This document shows positions 1-7,077 of a stretch of 13,035 nucleotides of DNA, piece after piece. The notes below the pieces were generated by a model. It had not been told where the DNA came from. It was given only the letters and a program-made list of their open reading frames with translations, and did no database searches. Every line of letters starts with the position of its first letter. Position 1 is the stretch's first letter. The translations under genes were made by a program, and so were the position numbers. Source of the DNA: an uncultured Bacilli bacterium (lineage in GTDB: Bacteria > Bacillota_I > Bacilli_A > RF39 > UBA660). The stretch lies in the NCBI GenBank assembly GCA_947624915.1, contig CANQMF010000028.1, forward strand, positions 1 to 13,035, in the 5' to 3' direction.

Positions 1-11
1 TGGTATCTATC

Positions 12-87
12 TGGTGTCCCCAGTAGGATTCGAACCTACCTTCCATCCTTAGGAGGGATGTGCACTATCCTAATATGCTATGAGGAC
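12..87 (-). tRNA. tRNA-Arg (anticodon CCT)
   Basis: Read on the minus strand, the sequence folds into a complete cloverleaf. The 7-bp acceptor stem is GTCCTCA with TGGGGAC (one T-G wobble). The D-arm has GCAT pairing with GTGC and a GG-containing loop. The anticodon stem is CATCC/GGATG around loop CTCCTAA, giving anticodon CCT (complement of 51-53), which reads AGG. The variable loop is 4 nt, and the T-arm GTAGG-TTCGAAT-CCTAC is canonical. The discriminator is A and the 3' CCA is encoded (complement of 12-14). AGG/AGA codons suit this AT-rich genome. A near-consensus promoter lies just upstream on the same strand. Confidence 0.95.
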
Positions 88-106
88 AAATTGCTTTAAC
101 ACCTAT

Positions 107-135
107 ATCATATCACAAAATAATACCCTTGACAA
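107..135 (-). promoter_or_regulatory. Sigma-A-type promoter of tRNA-Arg
   Basis: On the minus strand there is a -35 box TTGTCA (complement of 130-135), a 17-nt spacer, and a -10 box TATGAT (complement of 107-112). Each box is one base from consensus and the spacing is ideal. Transcription would start near position 100, about 13 nt before the mature tRNA 5' end at 87. Confidence 0.65.
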
Positions 136-162
136 TTTTTATTAATTAAAAAGATCATTTAT

Positions 163-190
163 TTGCATTAATCAACATTTATGTTATCAT
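163..190 (+). promoter_or_regulatory. Candidate promoter of the nagZ-like/M32 operon
   Basis: TTGCAT (163-168), a 16-nt spacer and TATCAT (185-190), with an extended -10 TG at 182-183. The start codon is at 217, after an AGAAGGAT ribosome site. A TTGACA at 129-134 is also present, but nothing resembling a -10 box lies 16-18 nt after it on this strand; that DNA also serves the opposite tRNA promoter. Confidence 0.4.
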
Positions 191-216
191 AATAAATAGA
201 GAAGGATAGTGAAATA

Positions 217-1380
217 ATGAAGTTATGGGTTAAATTATTATTATTATTGGGATTTATTGTGCCCACTATTATAGGCTTAGATATTTTTTCATTTATTGGT
301 AAAGATAAAAAAGAAGTAATAATAAATGATCAAGATGAAGTAACACCTGAAATAAAACCACTTTTTTATGATTATTATGATGAAGCTAAAGATAAATTGG
401 CAACAATGACTTTAGAAGAGAAAATTGGTCAACTATTTTTGATTACTATGAGAGAGGATAAAGCAATAGACTATATCAATAAATATTCTCCGGGTGGATT
501 TGTTTTGTTTGCTGCGGATTTTAAAGACCGTACTAAACAAGACATAATAAAAAAGATTAATGAGTATCAAAAGATAAGCTCAGTTCCTTTGATTATAGCC
601 GTTGATGAGGAAGGCGGAACGGTAACTCGTGTTAGTTCTTATTCTAGCTTTCGTAATGAGCGGTTTCCATCAAGTCAAGAATTATATAGTCAGGGTGGCT
701 GGTCTTTAATAGAAAAAATTGAGTTAGAAAAAGATAATCTTTTAAAAGAATTAGGAATTAATTTAAACTTTGCCCCAGTCGCTGATGTGGTTACAGATCA
801 GAATGCCTATATGTATAAGCGTAGTTTTGGACAAAATGCTACTAAAACAAGCGAGTATATTTCTAGGGTGATTAGAATTGATAGAGCTCAAAATTTTGCT
901 AGTACTTTAAAACATTTTCCTGGCTATGGTAATAATTTGGATACACATGCTGGAATTTCGATTGATAATCGAAGTTATGAAGAATTCGTAAATAATGATT
1001 ATCTTCCATTTAAAGCTGGAATAGAAAAACAAGTACCGGTTATTATGATGTCTCATAATATTGTAAACGTCATTGATAATAAACTTCCATCATCTTTATC
1101 TAGTAAAATGCATCAAGAACTAAGAGATAAGTTAAACTTTACAGGGCTAATCATAACCGATGATTTATCAATGGGGGCAATTACAAAGTATGTTGAACAA
1201 GATAAACGCTCAACCTTAGCTTTTACGGCTGGAAATGATCTAATTATAACGGGAAACATTAATTTAGATTATTCTAATTTATTAGAGAGTGTAAGATCTG
1301 GTGTAATAGATGAAAAAAAGATTGATAAAGCTGTTCAAAGAATTATTGCTTTTAAGTATCAATATGGTATTTTAAAATAA
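217..1380 (+). CDS. nagZ: Membrane-anchored GH3 beta-N-acetylhexosaminidase (NagZ-like)
   Basis: Glycoside hydrolase family 3 enzyme, expected to remove terminal beta-linked GlcNAc from peptidoglycan fragments (muropeptide turnover or recycling). Residues 5-26 form a hydrophobic N-terminal segment after a short basic start and look like an uncleaved anchor or signal sequence, so the catalytic domain (about 58-387) should lie outside the membrane. Diagnostic motifs are the substrate-site VDEEGG (129-134), the mobile catalytic loop KHFPGYG with the D242-T-H244 dyad, and ITDDLSMG, whose first Asp (D315) corresponds to the GH3 nucleophile. It is a single-domain form of E. coli NagZ-like size plus the anchor, lacking the extra C-terminal domain of B. 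subtilis NagZ. The start is supported by AGAAGGAT upstream. The M32 peptidase gene starts 12 nt after its stop, so the two are probably co-transcribed. The family is clear; the exact substrate is inferred. Confidence 0.9.
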   Translation: MKLWVKLLLLLGFIVPTIIGLDIFSFIGKDKKEVIINDQDEVTPEIKPLFYDYYDEAKDKLATMTLEEKIGQLFLITMREDKAIDYINKYSPGGFVLFAADFKDRTKQDIIKKINEYQKISSVPLIIAVDEEGGTVTRVSSYSSFRNERFPSSQELYSQGGWSLIEKIELEKDNLLKELGINLNFAPVADVVTDQNAYMYKRSFGQNATKTSEYISRVIRIDRAQNFASTLKHFPGYGNNLDTHAGISIDNRSYEEFVNNDYLPFKAGIEKQVPVIMMSHNIVNVIDNKLPSSLSSKMHQELRDKLNFTGLIITDDLSMGAITKYVEQDKRSTLAFTAGNDLIITGNINLDYSNLLESVRSGVIDEKKIDKAVQRIIAFKYQYGILK

Positions 1381-1392
1381 AGGGAGGCAAAG

Positions 1393-2865
1393 ATGAATAA
1401 GGTAGAAGAATTTAAACAATATCAAAAGAATATTGCTAAAAAAGAATATTTGGTTAGTATTTTAGGTTGGGAATTATTAACTACGGCCCCAAAAGATTCT
1501 AAAAAATATTTAATAGATGTGAAAACTGAGCTAGAATTAGAGGTGTTTAATTTATATACAAATTCTAAATATGGAGATTTGCTAGAGGAATGTATTGATA
1601 GTGACGAGTTTAATGATTTAGGTGAAATAGAACAATTATTTATAAAAGAGCTTTATCGAAAATTTAAATTACATAAACGAGTACCAAATACTTTTTTTGA
1701 AAAGTATGCTAAGCAACGAAGTATTACCAATGTTATTTGGGAAGAAGCCAAACAAGCCAACGATTATGATTTATTTAAACCATATTTAGCGCAAATTATT
1801 AAATTGACTAAAGAGTTTTACCAATATATGTATCCTGATAAAAATGTATATGATGCGATGTTAGATACATATGAAGATGGCATGACAAGTGATGTTATTG
1901 ATAACTTGTTTGAACAATTAAAGGAAAGATTAATTCCTTTAATTGATAAGTATAAAGATAGTAAGCCTATCACAGGATTGAATCAATATTATAGTGATAG
2001 TGATTTAATGGATTGTGCTAAGTATTTATTAGATTATATTGGCTTTAATTTGAATAAAGGAACGTTAGGCATTTATCCTCATGGATACACAGAAAAGATA
2101 AATCTGGATGATGTTCGTATTGCTTTTAAACATACCAATAATCCTATTGAATTTGTTTCTACAATTATTCATGAAGGCGGACATGGCATTTTTGAACAAA
2201 ATATTGATCCTAAAATAGGTTCACTAACCAATGCTAGTATAGATGGATTATATGCACTGCATGAAAGTCAGTCACGTTTTTATGAGAATATTTTAGGCCG
2301 AAATATTAATTTTTGGATTCCCATATATGATGACATAAAACAGAAGCTCCACCTTACTCTATCTTTAGAGGAATTTTGTGAACAACTAAATCATGTTTGT
2401 AGCGGTCCCATAAGGACAGATGCTGATGAGCTAACTTATTGTCTACATATTATTATTAGGTATGAAATTGAAAAGGATATTTTTAATAATAATTTAAATG
2501 TTGATGAATTGCCTCAGGCTTGGAATAAGAAGATGAAAGATTACTTAAATATTGAAGTATCAGATTATAGTCATGGTATTTTACAGGATGTCCATTGGGC
2601 GGATGGTTCTTTTGGCTATTTTCCTTCTTATCTATTAGGAACTATATACGATGGTTTATTTATTAAATGTATTGAAAGAGATTTAGGAAGCATTGATGAA
2701 ATATTACGTAATGGTGATATTAAAAAGATTACTAATTATTTGAATAATAATGTTCATATTAATGGTGGAGTTTATAATTCTAAAAAAGTATTTGATAAAC
2801 TAGGTATTAAAGCAATTACTGCTAATCCAATATTAGATTATTTTGAATATAAATATGATAAATAG
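1393..2865 (+). CDS. M32 family metallocarboxypeptidase (carboxypeptidase Taq-like)
   Basis: Zinc-dependent carboxypeptidase of MEROPS family M32, removing C-terminal residues from peptides with broad specificity; no signal peptide, so cytoplasmic. The zinc motif HEGGH is at 260-264 (H260 and H264 bind metal, E261 is catalytic). The family signature HESQS is at 290-294, where E291 would be the third ligand. IRTDADELTY (340-349) and VHWADGSFGYFPSY (400-413) are also typical of M32, and the 490-aa length matches the usual ~500. The second Gly in HEGGH differs from the HEFGH-type form of the founding enzymes. An excellent AGGGAGG ribosome site (1380-1386) directly follows the stop of the upstream NagZ-like gene, so the two form an operon, perhaps for using peptides and amino sugars; that link is inferred. 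Confidence 0.92.
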   Translation: MNKVEEFKQYQKNIAKKEYLVSILGWELLTTAPKDSKKYLIDVKTELELEVFNLYTNSKYGDLLEECIDSDEFNDLGEIEQLFIKELYRKFKLHKRVPNTFFEKYAKQRSITNVIWEEAKQANDYDLFKPYLAQIIKLTKEFYQYMYPDKNVYDAMLDTYEDGMTSDVIDNLFEQLKERLIPLIDKYKDSKPITGLNQYYSDSDLMDCAKYLLDYIGFNLNKGTLGIYPHGYTEKINLDDVRIAFKHTNNPIEFVSTIIHEGGHGIFEQNIDPKIGSLTNASIDGLYALHESQSRFYENILGRNINFWIPIYDDIKQKLHLTLSLEEFCEQLNHVCSGPIRTDADELTYCLHIIIRYEIEKDIFNNNLNVDELPQAWNKKMKDYLNIEVSDYSHGILQDVHWADGSFGYFPSYLLGTIYDGLFIKCIERDLGSIDEILRNGDIKKITNYLNNNVHINGGVYNSKKVFDKLGIKAITANPILDYFEYKYDK

Positions 2866-2942
2866 GAACAATTATTATTAAAAATAAGTTACTTACATTT
2901 AAAGTAGGCTTAATAAAGAGTGATATATATAATTACCCCAAT

Positions 2943-2969
2943 AAATTAGATTTTTTCTAATTTTTTTTT
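2943..2969 (+). terminator. Possible weak intrinsic terminator after the M32 gene
   Basis: AAATTAGA (2943-2950) pairs with TCTAATTT (2956-2963) around a T-rich loop, and the T-run continues to 2969. The stem has one G-C pair, so it is thermodynamically weak, but its place between the operon end (2865) and the next gene (3025) fits. Confidence 0.35.
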
Positions 2970-3024
2970 GTTGAAAAAAGGAAATGGCTAGTAAAACAAT
3001 AATAATTAATATGGGAGGTTAAAT

Positions 3025-4185
3025 ATGAAGAGATTTTTAATGGCGACATTATTAATGTTTATTGGACTTAATGTTGTGTATGCAGCAGATGATACATTTT
3101 ATTATGATAAAGAAAGAGTAGAAGATATGTGGATAACTAAAGCAAATAGTGAACAAACAAGATCGGCTCATCCATATAAATTAAAACGGAGAAGAGATAA
3201 TACATATATCTATTGTTTAGAACCATTTACATTATTACAAAATGATACTGAGTATATTGAAAGCAATGATTTTACCAAGTATGGTTTTACTAAGGAGCAG
3301 GTAGATCGTATTAATATGATTATCTATTATGGCTATGGATATGGTAATCATACAACCGATACTTGGTATGGTGTTACCCAATATTTAGTATGGAAGGAAT
3401 CAGATAAAGAAGCAGATATTTATTTTACCAATAAGAAAAATGGACCAAAATTAGATTTATATAAAGATGAGATAAATGAAATAGAAGCACTTATTCAAGA
3501 ACATAATAAGAAGCCTGATTTTTTAAAAAATTATATAGTATCAACCAATCAAATATTAACTGTTGATAGTAATATTGATTTGAATAATTATGACATAGTT
3601 ACTAACTTGGAATATCAAGTTAATGGAAGACAGCTGTTATTTAAAAATTTAGATGTTGGTGAATATGAAGTTAAAATGGTTAGAAAAAATAATCGCTTTA
3701 AAACAGCATTTGCTATGTATTATAGTAAAACTAGTCAAAATGTTATTGTACCGGGGTATAGCCCTATATATAATCAAGAGTATGTTTTTAAAATTAAAGT
3801 TATAGAAGGAAATTTAAAAATTCAGAAATTAGGTAAGAATGATCAAATTAAGTTGGAAGGCGCTAAATATGGTATTTATCAGGATAACGAATTAGTAACA
3901 ACATTAATAACTGATAGTAATGGTATTGGGACTGTAAATTTGCCTTTTGGTAATTATATAGTTAAGGAGTTAGAGGCACCAGCAGGATATAAACTAGATC
4001 AACAAGAATATGAAGTTACTATTGATGAGAATAATATTGATATTGAAATAACGTTATATGATGAAGAAGATATTATACCTATTCCAGATACTGGTCTTGA
4101 AAGTCATATTGTAGAAAGTGTCATCATGGTTACATTGGGTATGTCTGGATTATTTTATGTTAAGAAAAAGTATTACCTGTATTAG
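3025..4185 (+). CDS. Sortase-anchored thioester-domain (TED) adhesin with SpaA/CnaB-like domain
   Basis: Predicted secreted, wall-anchored surface protein. Residues 1-20 form a signal peptide (basic start, hydrophobic core, VYA before the cleavage site). Residues ~24-180 look like a thioester domain: C64 in YCLEP and Q119 in TQYLVW are the expected partners of an internal Cys-Gln thioester, and C64 is the only cysteine in the protein. Such domains in Gram-positive adhesins can bond covalently to host targets. Residues ~180-262 are probably another beta-rich domain. Residues 264-346 resemble a SpaA/CnaB fold (GAKYGIY, LPFGNYIVKELEAPAGY), with K268, E315 and D346 as candidate isopeptide residues. 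The C-terminus is a sorting signal: IPDTG (353-357), a hydrophobic stretch and KKK. The ribosome site GGGAGG (3013-3018) fixes the start. The overlapping downstream sortase is the likely anchoring enzyme. The host target is unknown. Confidence 0.82.
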   Translation: MKRFLMATLLMFIGLNVVYAADDTFYYDKERVEDMWITKANSEQTRSAHPYKLKRRRDNTYIYCLEPFTLLQNDTEYIESNDFTKYGFTKEQVDRINMIIYYGYGYGNHTTDTWYGVTQYLVWKESDKEADIYFTNKKNGPKLDLYKDEINEIEALIQEHNKKPDFLKNYIVSTNQILTVDSNIDLNNYDIVTNLEYQVNGRQLLFKNLDVGEYEVKMVRKNNRFKTAFAMYYSKTSQNVIVPGYSPIYNQEYVFKIKVIEGNLKIQKLGKNDQIKLEGAKYGIYQDNELVTTLITDSNGIGTVNLPFGNYIVKELEAPAGYKLDQQEYEVTIDENNIDIEITLYDEEDIIPIPDTGLESHIVESVIMVTLGMSGLFYVKKKYYLY

Positions 4186-4708
4186 TTTGTTATTTATTGG
4201 CTGTGGAATTAGTTATTTTGGTATGGATTACAAGGAGGCTTTCGTTGATGTGAATACTAACAGAGTATTAGTTGGAAAATATTTTGAAAAGCCAAAGGAG
4301 AAAAATAATTATACAGCTGTTTTAGAAATACCTAAGCTTAAATTTAAAAGGGGATTATATGATATTGATAATCCTGAAAGTGAAATTAATAAAAATATTA
4401 TTTTTGTTGATAAGTCCGATATGCCTGATGAAGATAATAGTAGGGTTATTATTGTAGGTCATAGTGGGGCACCAAGTAATGCTTATTTTAAAGATTTATA
4501 TAAGTTAAGAAAAAATGATTTGATTTATTTATATTATAATGATGTCAAATATATATACCAAGTTAGTGAAATATATGACATTATTAAAAATGGAACTTTG
4601 GCTTTAGAACCTAATCATAACAAAAAAACGTTGACATTAGTTACTTGTAAGGGAGATACAAAACAATTAGTTATCATTTCTACTTTAATTAAAACTAATG
4701 ATATATAA
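4157..4708 (+). CDS. Small class-unassigned sortase, catalytic Arg apparently replaced
   Basis: Cysteine transpeptidase expected to cleave the IPDTG signal of the upstream adhesin and attach it to the wall or to another subunit. From this start it has 183 aa: an N-terminal membrane anchor (about 5-22), a sortase barrel beginning near NYTAVLEIPKL (51-61), the active-site His in VGHSG (H102), FKDLYKLRKND (111-121), and the catalytic Cys in TLVTCKG (C164). Sortases normally carry an Arg at the start of the next strand, as in RLVV or RIIV; here that strand reads QLVII, with Gln170 six residues after the Cys and Lys169 beside it. The start is uncertain. An in-frame ATG at 4118 would add 13 residues, but 4157 gives a proper signal anchor (MLRKSI). 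Neither has a strong ribosome site, and the gene overlaps the adhesin end by 29 nt, suggesting translational coupling. Confidence 0.82.
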   Translation: MLRKSITCISLLFIGCGISYFGMDYKEAFVDVNTNRVLVGKYFEKPKEKNNYTAVLEIPKLKFKRGLYDIDNPESEINKNIIFVDKSDMPDEDNSRVIIVGHSGAPSNAYFKDLYKLRKNDLIYLYYNDVKYIYQVSEIYDIIKNGTLALEPNHNKKTLTLVTCKGDTKQLVIISTLIKTNDI

Positions 4709-4794
4709 AGAGTTTAGATTGTAATTGTTCATAGATCGCTTAATTGTTAACTAAAAGGCAAGTACGATACGGCTTTAAATTTAGAATAAATGAA

Positions 4795-4833
4795 AAGACT
4801 ATATTTAAAATTTTAGTTTTCAAATATAGTCTT
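4795..4833. terminator. Bidirectional hairpin terminator between the convergent sortase and rnjA genes
   Basis: AAGACTATATTT (4795-4806) pairs perfectly with AAATATAGTCTT (4822-4833): a 12-bp stem with a 15-nt loop. On the minus strand it is followed by TTTTCATTTATT, and on the plus strand by a T-rich stretch (4841-4855). It can serve both converging transcripts. The right arm overlaps the rnjA stop codon (4832-4834). Confidence 0.7.
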
Positions 4834-6511
4834 AATTAGTATTTCTTTTTATATCCATGATAACGGGTAGAATAATTGGATTTCGACCTGTTTTTTCATA
4901 TATATAATTAGATAAACTACTAACGATTTCACTTTTTATTTCATTATAATTAGCACGACCAGTTAATTTGTTTTTTATTGTGTTATTGCTTATTTCTTCA
5001 ATTTCCTTTAGAAAGTCAATATTTTCTTGAATAAGGACAAAGCCTCTTGAGGTTATATTAACACTACCTAATAGTTGATTGGTTTTAGTATCAATATTGG
5101 CAATAACTACAACAATACCATCGCTGGACATGAGTTTTCGATCACGCATAACAGCTGAACTTATTTCTCCAATACGATTACCATCGATGTAAACATCACC
5201 TGCTAAAACAGATCCATCTTGTTTAATTCTTCCTTTGTATATTGATAGTACATCACCATTTTTTAAAACAAAGGTATTTTCTTTAGGAATACCACATTCA
5301 ATAGCTAAATCAGCATGTTGTTTTAACATTCGATATTCACCATGAAATGGCATAAAATATTTAGGATTTAACAAACGAATCATAAGTTTTAATTCTTCGG
5401 CATAACCATGTCCTGATGTATGTACATCAGTTAAAGAGGTATTAGTACAAACCTTTACACCTTTTAAGTATAACTGATTAATAATTTTAGAAATACTTAA
5501 AGAATTACCAGGGATAGTTGAAGATGAGAAAATAACTAGATCATCAGGTTGTAAACTTATTTGTCTATGACTACCATTAGCTATTCGAGATAAGGCTGCT
5601 AATGGTTCACCTTGTGAACCTGTACATAGTAAGCATACTTTATTTGGAGGTAAGTTGTTAGCTTCTTCTGGTGTAATAAATATTTCCTTATGTTTAATAT
5701 AACCTTCATTTAAGGATATTTCAATGTTGTTTTCCATACTACGACCAAATATGGCAATTTTTCGCTTATTTTTTTTACAAGTATCAACTATATGTTTAAG
5801 TCTATAAATATTAGATGCGAAGGTTGCAATAATAATACGTCCATGGTGTTCTAAAAAAATTTCAGATAAGGTTTCATCAACTTTGGATTCACTAATACTA
5901 AAGCCAGAGTTTAAAGCATTGGTACTATCACTTAATAGTAATGTTACACCCTTAGAGCCAATAGCTGCCATTTTTTGTAAATTAGACATTGGTCCAATTG
6001 GTGTTAAGTCGAATTTAAAGTCACCAGTGGTGACAATAGTACCATTAGGCGTTGTAATTGCTATACCATGTGAATCTGGTATAGAGTGGGTTGTTCTGAA
6101 GAATTCTACTGTCATTGTTTTAAATTTAATTTTTGATTTTTCCGTATATACATATAAATTTTTATAATTCATGTTGCGATCTTCAAGTTTTTTTCTAATC
6201 AAACCCGTTGCTTGATTAGGTGCATATATAGCGGGAATATTAATTGTTTGTAATAGATAAGGTATTCCGCCAATATGATCTTCATGTCCGTGTGTAATAA
6301 AAAGTGCTTTGATTTTACTTTCATTTTTTTTAAGAAATGTAAAATCAGGTATAATATAATCGATTCCAGGTAGTTCATTCGATGGGAAAGTAATACCAAC
6401 ATCGGTAATAATAATTTCGTTTCCGGTCATAATACAATACATATTTTTTCCGACTTCGCCTAAACCACCTAGGGCAAATACTTTAGTACTGCCACTATCA
6501 AATAACTTCAA
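4832..6511 (-). CDS. rnjA: Ribonuclease J (RNase J1-like)
   Basis: Metallo-beta-lactamase/beta-CASP ribonuclease with 5'-3' exonuclease and endonuclease activity, central to mRNA turnover and rRNA maturation in Gram-positive bacteria; cytoplasmic. Its 559 aa match the family (~555). The metal site HGHEDH is intact (H74, H76, D78, H79), with H142 (THSIPDSHG) and D164 (TGDFKFD) completing it. The beta-CASP region has HTSGHG (364-369) and the late His in MPFHGEYRM (H390). The intact site fits J1 better than J2, which is degenerate. The start codon is TTG (complement of 6509-6511), set by a perfect AAAGGAG (complement of 6520-6526) 8 nt upstream. It is transcribed alone from the promoter at 6554-6582 and ends at the shared hairpin. 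Confidence 0.95.
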   Translation of the reverse strand: MKLFDSGSTKVFALGGLGEVGKNMYCIMTGNEIIITDVGITFPSNELPGIDYIIPDFTFLKKNESKIKALFITHGHEDHIGGIPYLLQTINIPAIYAPNQATGLIRKKLEDRNMNYKNLYVYTEKSKIKFKTMTVEFFRTTHSIPDSHGIAITTPNGTIVTTGDFKFDLTPIGPMSNLQKMAAIGSKGVTLLLSDSTNALNSGFSISESKVDETLSEIFLEHHGRIIIATFASNIYRLKHIVDTCKKNKRKIAIFGRSMENNIEISLNEGYIKHKEIFITPEEANNLPPNKVCLLCTGSQGEPLAALSRIANGSHRQISLQPDDLVIFSSSTIPGNSLSISKIINQLYLKGVKVCTNTSLTDVHTSGHGYAEELKLMIRLLNPKYFMPFHGEYRMLKQHADLAIECGIPKENTFVLKNGDVLSIYKGRIKQDGSVLAGDVYIDGNRIGEISSAVMRDRKLMSSDGIVVVIANIDTKTNQLLGSVNITSRGFVLIQENIDFLKEIEEISNNTIKNKLTGRANYNEIKSEIVSSLSNYIYEKTGRNPIILPVIMDIKRNTN

Positions 6512-6553
6512 AAATTTCGCTCCTTTCTTTTAAGTTTCAAATTCAACTATAAC

Positions 6554-6582
6554 ATTATACCTTTTTTTTCCACATTTGTCTA
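6554..6582 (-). promoter_or_regulatory. Promoter of rnjA
   Basis: On the minus strand there is a -35 box TAGACA (complement of 6577-6582), a 17-nt spacer and a consensus -10 TATAAT (complement of 6554-6559). The RNA would start near 6547, leaving a ~35-nt leader before the TTG start. It lies back-to-back with the promoter at 6599-6627, inside a shared dyad. Confidence 0.6.
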
Positions 6583-6598
6583 CTTGATGTATATGTGG
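6570..6598. promoter_or_regulatory. Inverted repeat between the divergent promoters (possible operator)
   Basis: CCACAT (6570-6575) and its exact complement ATGTGG (6593-6598) are separated by 17 nt. They bracket the rnjA -35 box and abut the opposite -35 box. This is a plausible shared regulator site, but two 6-bp half sites could arise by chance. Confidence 0.25.
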
Positions 6599-6627
6599 TT
6601 GACTAAAAATTAGTTACATGTTAAAAT
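6599..6627 (+). promoter_or_regulatory. Promoter of the 6652 gene (possibly also reading into ftsY)
   Basis: TTGACT (6599-6604), a 17-nt spacer and TAAAAT (6622-6627), with an extended -10 TG at 6619-6620. The RNA would start near 6634, which is also the first base of an upstream in-frame ATG and argues against that ATG as the main start. Confidence 0.65.
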
Positions 6628-6651
6628 GAGCGCATGGTAAGAAGGATATCT

Positions 6652-6990
6652 ATGTTAAGAAATAAAATTTTAAGTAAAGATCCATTTATTCGTTTGGTTT
6701 TAGCTTTTTATTATTTTGTGGGGCTTAATGATAATTGGAATAATCGAATCGAAAATGTTATATCTGATAAAATAAAAGGGCTAAGTGATTATGACTTTGA
6801 GTATGATAAACATTTATATAGTTTTTATTACCAATATGTTAATAATAACGAGGTAAGATGCTGTATTAAAGAATATCAAGTGTTTTATGATAACGCTAAA
6901 AGTTATCTTTATATTGTTTTTGATTATGATTTAATAAATAAAAATATTATTAAGGTTTATGAACGCGAATTTGCTTCTATGACAGGGTAG
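6652..6990 (+). CDS. Small protein of unknown function (112 aa)
   Basis: I do not recognise the family. From this start it encodes 112 residues, rich in Tyr, Asn, Asp and Lys, with a vicinal Cys pair (VRCCIKEY). There is no convincing transmembrane helix or signal peptide; VLAFYYFVGL near residues 16-25 is only short and hydrophobic, so it is probably a soluble alpha/beta protein. An in-frame ATG at 6634 would add six residues, but it coincides with the predicted transcription start, whereas AAGAAGGA (6639-6646) lies 5 nt before 6652. It is divergent from rnjA, has its own strong promoter, and is followed by a short hairpin before ftsY. Function cannot be inferred. Confidence 0.7.
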   Translation: MLRNKILSKDPFIRLVLAFYYFVGLNDNWNNRIENVISDKIKGLSDYDFEYDKHLYSFYYQYVNNNEVRCCIKEYQVFYDNAKSYLYIVFDYDLINKNIIKVYEREFASMTG

Positions 6991-7008
6991 TTTTATACTA
7001 CTTTTTTC
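6987..7008 (+). terminator. Short intrinsic terminator after the 6652 gene
   Basis: GTAGT (6987-6991) pairs with ACTAC (6997-7001) across a 5-nt loop, followed by TTTTTT (7002-7007). The stop codon TAG (6988-6990) is in the left arm. The stem is only 5 bp plus possible G-U pairs, so it may be leaky and let transcription continue into ftsY. Confidence 0.45.
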
Positions 7009-7077
7009 TAAAAATACTTCAATTTTGTCAATATTTATAGTAAAATAATATTGTGAATGATCAATAGGGAGGTTTTC

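Noticed and set aside
2928..2933. TATAAT as a promoter for the adhesin gene.
   Set aside because: No acceptable -35 at 16-18 nt, and the start would fall just before a hairpin with a T-run. The real promoter is unresolved.
5883..6402. Open frames inside rnjA (a 94-codon plus-strand frame and a 67-codon second minus-strand frame).
   Set aside because: They overlap well-conserved RNase J motifs, lack ribosome sites and resemble no family; they are coincidental frames in AT-rich coding DNA.
7057..7077. Earlier in-frame ATG for ftsY.
   Set aside because: It lies upstream of the AGGGAGG ribosome site that serves ATG 7078, and would place the site inside the coding region; the MGFFKKIKSFF start is also the typical FtsY N-terminus.
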